Of a DNA stretch of 64,000 nucleotides, positions 62,341 to 64,000 are shown one piece after another; the first letter of the stretch is position 1; each line of letters starts with the position of its first letter. A program made the translations under genes and the position numbers. Source of the DNA: UBA7446 sp049596455 (GTDB taxonomy: Bacteria > Bacteroidota > Bacteroidia > Flavobacteriales > Flavobacteriaceae); NCBI GenBank assembly GCA_049596455.1, contig JBMYLP010000006.1, forward strand, positions 1 to 64,000, read 5' to 3'. The notes beneath the pieces were generated by a model. It ran no database searches, was not told where the DNA came from, and saw only the letters and a program-made list of their open reading frames with translations.

Positions 62341-62748
62341 GTGAAAGCCTAAATGAGCAAAACCTTCACGGGCGTACAGTCTATGTGAAGCGATGTTTTC
62401 TTTATAGGCGTTTAGTTCTAGTGCTTCATAGCCCTCGGCTTTTAGTTTTTCGCCTATCCAATGCATAAATGCTGTACCTAACCCTTTTCCTTGTTGTTCA
62501 GGAATAATATAAAAGTGATCTAATTCGCAACTTTTCCCCGAATAATGCCGTGTTTGGTACCACAACCCGCAAAGACCAATGAGCTTATTACCATCATAAA
62601 ATCCAACACAATCGTACTCGTGCTCAAACATGCCGATAAAACGTTGCTTGTGAACTTCGTCCGTATATTTATGCTGCGTGAAATCTTGCATTAACGGAAG
62701 GATTTCAGGGATATTTGCTACTTTTAAAAATCGAAATTCAACTGCCAT
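62323..62748 (-). CDS. GNAT family N-acetyltransferase
   Basis: 141 residues from ATG 62748. Acetyl-CoA site ELDHFYIIPEQQGKGLGTAF (Q/R-x-x-G-x-G, about 85-95) and a C-terminal NIASHRLYAREGFAHLG typical of the fold. The substrate is unknown. A TTG at 62778 is excluded because it lies upstream of the -7 element. Divergent from a second GNAT gene, with only 6 bases between the start codons. Confidence 0.85.
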   Translation of the reverse strand: MAVEFRFLKVANIPEILPLMQDFTQHKYTDEVHKQRFIGMFEHEYDCVGFYDGNKLIGLCGLWYQTRHYSGKSCELDHFYIIPEQQGKGLGTAFMHWIGEKLKAEGYEALELNAYKENIASHRLYAREGFAHLGFHFVKRL

Positions 62749-62754
62749 ATCATA

Positions 62755-63192
62755 TTGCAAATCATCACAAACATACAACTAAAAGAGATTAATACTACCG
62801 CAACCTATGCTGTTCGGCACCCTGTATTACGCAACGGTTTGCCTATCGAAAGCTGTGCTTTTGACTTTGACGATGCCCCAAACACCATGCATTTGGGTGC
62901 TTTTGCAAATGACTCGTTAGTTGGTGTATTAACTTTAATTTCCAAAAAGCAAAGCGTTCAGCTTAGGGGCATGGCGGTGTTAGAAAAATTTCAAGGACAA
63001 GGGATTGGAAAACAACTTATTGCCCATGCCGAAAAGGTTGTACGCCAACAAAATACACGCAACTTATGGATGAATGCGCGCCTGATTGCCGTGCCGTTTT
63101 ACGAAGCCTGTGGCTATCAAAAACAAGGGGAAACCTTTGAGCTGCCCTATGGTGGAACCCACTACAAAATGATAAAAAATCTATGCGACTAA
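62755..63192 (+). CDS. GNAT family N-acetyltransferase
   Basis: 145 residues. The acetyl-CoA loop LEKFQGQGIGKQLIAHAE (about 78-95) and WMNARLIAVPFYEACGYQ are typical. The start TTG (62755) is chosen because no ATG is in frame before residue 40 and the family begins close to YAVRHPVLR. It is not similar enough to the divergent GNAT to be a duplicate. The 3' end overlaps the M15 peptidase gene by 10 bases. Confidence 0.8.
   Translation: MQIITNIQLKEINTTATYAVRHPVLRNGLPIESCAFDFDDAPNTMHLGAFANDSLVGVLTLISKKQSVQLRGMAVLEKFQGQGIGKQLIAHAEKVVRQQNTRNLWMNARLIAVPFYEACGYQKQGETFELPYGGTHYKMIKNLCD
62768..62775 (-). promoter_or_regulatory. -7 promoter element of the minus-strand GNAT gene
   Basis: Minus-strand TATGTTTG, exact TAnnTTTG, 19 bases before ATG 62748. 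It lies inside the first codons of the plus-strand GNAT gene. Confidence 0.55.
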
Positions 63193-63884
63193 ACCTCATT
63201 TTTGTTTTTTTATGCCACATGGTATGGGCGCAACCCATGCTTATACACACCTTGGGCTTAGACGATTCGCATTTAATGGAATTGGAAGGGCATCAGCTTA
63301 CGCCAAAAACAGCAGCTGCGTTTTGCGCCATGCAAGCAGCGGCGCTAAATGATGGTATTGATTTGCAACTGGTGTCGGCATACCGCTCCTTTGAGCGACA
63401 ACAATATATTTGGGAAGACAAGTACAAACGTTACACCGATAAAGGGATGTCCCCAAAAGAAGCCATACAGCGTATTTTGGAATATTCCACCATTCCGGGC
63501 ACTTCGCGCCACCATTGGGGCACCGATGTTGATATTACCGATGCCAACGCACCCAAACAAAAACGTGTATTGGTTCCCAACAAATTTCACGGTAACGGAC
63601 CCTTTGCCCCTTTGCGCCAATGGATGGAAAAAAACGCAAACCGATTTGGGTTTTATTTGGTCTATACCAAAGATGCTGACCGCACTGGCTTTTCTTACGA
63701 GCCTTGGCACTATACCTATTTGCCCGAAGCCAAACACTACCAAAAAGAATACGACTCCCGTACGGCGTTTGCCTATTTTAAATCGGTTGGCGTAGCGGGA
63801 AGTGAGCATATAGACCGTGATTTTTGGGATGACTATTTTACACGACATGTCTTGGGCATAAATAAAATATTGTTAGAGTACTAA
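63183..63884 (+). CDS. M15 family D-Ala-D-Ala carboxypeptidase-like protein, exported
   Basis: 233 residues. Signal peptide (about 1-17, ending VWAQ). The zinc site of the VanY/DdcB group is complete: SAYRSFERQQ substrate loop, S-R-H-H-W-G-T-D-V-D (His and Asp ligands, about 113-122) and EPWHYTYLP with the catalytic glutamate and last histidine ligand. It probably trims peptidoglycan side chains in the periplasm. It overlaps the preceding GNAT gene by 10 bases. Confidence 0.88.
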   Translation: MRLNLIFVFLCHMVWAQPMLIHTLGLDDSHLMELEGHQLTPKTAAAFCAMQAAALNDGIDLQLVSAYRSFERQQYIWEDKYKRYTDKGMSPKEAIQRILEYSTIPGTSRHHWGTDVDITDANAPKQKRVLVPNKFHGNGPFAPLRQWMEKNANRFGFYLVYTKDADRTGFSYEPWHYTYLPEAKHYQKEYDSRTAFAYFKSVGVAGSEHIDRDFWDDYFTRHVLGINKILLEY

Positions 63885-63911
63885 TTTTCCATATTTTAAA
63901 CTCCTTTAGAT

Positions 63912-63919
63912 TAACTTTG
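63912..63919 (+). promoter_or_regulatory. -7 promoter element of gpmI
   Basis: TAACTTTG, exact TAnnTTTG, 17 bases before ATG 63937; no clear -33 TTG. Confidence 0.6.
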
Positions 63920-63936
63920 CACCACAAAACAACCTT

Positions 63937-64000
63937 ATGAGCAAACGTGTTCTTTTAATGATTTTAGACGGTTGGGGCATCTCCCCCGACCCTACTGTTT
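63937..64000 (+). CDS. gpmI: 2,3-bisphosphoglycerate-independent phosphoglycerate mutase, N-terminal part
   Basis: Only 21 codons are present before the window ends. The peptide MSKRVLLMILDGWGISPDPT is the conserved N-terminus of the manganese-dependent phosphoglycerate mutase, with the metal-binding aspartate in ILDGWG. The family is glycolytic and about 505 residues long. Confidence 0.9.
   Translation, partial: MSKRVLLMILDGWGISPDPTV

Overview
The window is chromosomal DNA from a member of the Bacteroidota, most likely a flavobacterium (family Flavobacteriaceae). The support is: SusC/SusD pairs; the type IX secretion genes porU and porV next to gldJ; menaquinone as the quinone; many upstream regions carrying the Bacteroidota -7 element TAnnTTTG instead of a sigma-70 -10 box; no obvious Shine-Dalgarno sequences; and flavobacterial gene neighbourhoods such as gldJ-murF, porU-porV, adk-obgE and purK-purE. 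The species cannot be named from the sequence alone.

Layout. 1-5.1 kb (minus): a fused str/S10 ribosomal operon, rpsL-rpsG-fusA-rpsJ-rplC-rplD-rplW-rplB, cut by the left edge. 5.3-12.0 kb (plus): a tightly overlapping menaquinone operon menF-menD-menB-menA-menC-menE. 12.0-13.1 kb: a non-coding stretch of interleaved direct repeats and hairpins, whose first unit supplies the stop codon of menE. 13.1-28.4 kb (plus): an outer-surface nutrient locus with two SusC/SusD pairs flanking two tandem secreted subtilisin-like proteases, followed by two small surface lipoproteins; a 10-N assembly gap lies inside it. 28.5-33.6 kb: rlmB, then a minus-strand operon adk-obgE-TPR protein-polysaccharide-deacetylase-like protein-HAD phosphatase. 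33.7-40.1 kb: purK-purE, an AT-rich methyltransferase, an atypical UbiA-like membrane protein and gcvP. 40.2-49.4 kb: a KAS III-like enzyme, a PafA-like phosphatase, an MlaE/MlaF lipid transporter core, and a minus-strand run pdhA-pdhC-SDR-SprT-DUF389. 49.5-57.1 kb: porV and porU (minus) divergent from gldJ-murF (plus). 57.1-64 kb: tRNA-Val(GAC), flavin reductase, O-methyltransferase, a TatA-like protein, an M1 aminopeptidase operon headed by tRNA-Gly(TCC), two divergent GNAT acetyltransferases, an M15 peptidase and the start of gpmI.

How the genes fit together. The men operon makes most of the respiratory quinone pathway (menH is not in the window). PorU and PorV are the sortase and shuttle of type IX secretion, which would process the two proteases of the 18-22 kb region because these end in type A sorting domains. 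The proteases would release peptides at the cell surface for import by the two SusCD pairs; this joint role is inference. The most notable items are this protease-centred SusCD locus, the repeat invasion at the end of menE, the abrupt composition changes within the locus, and promoter geometry that predicts leaderless or nearly leaderless mRNAs and tRNAs.
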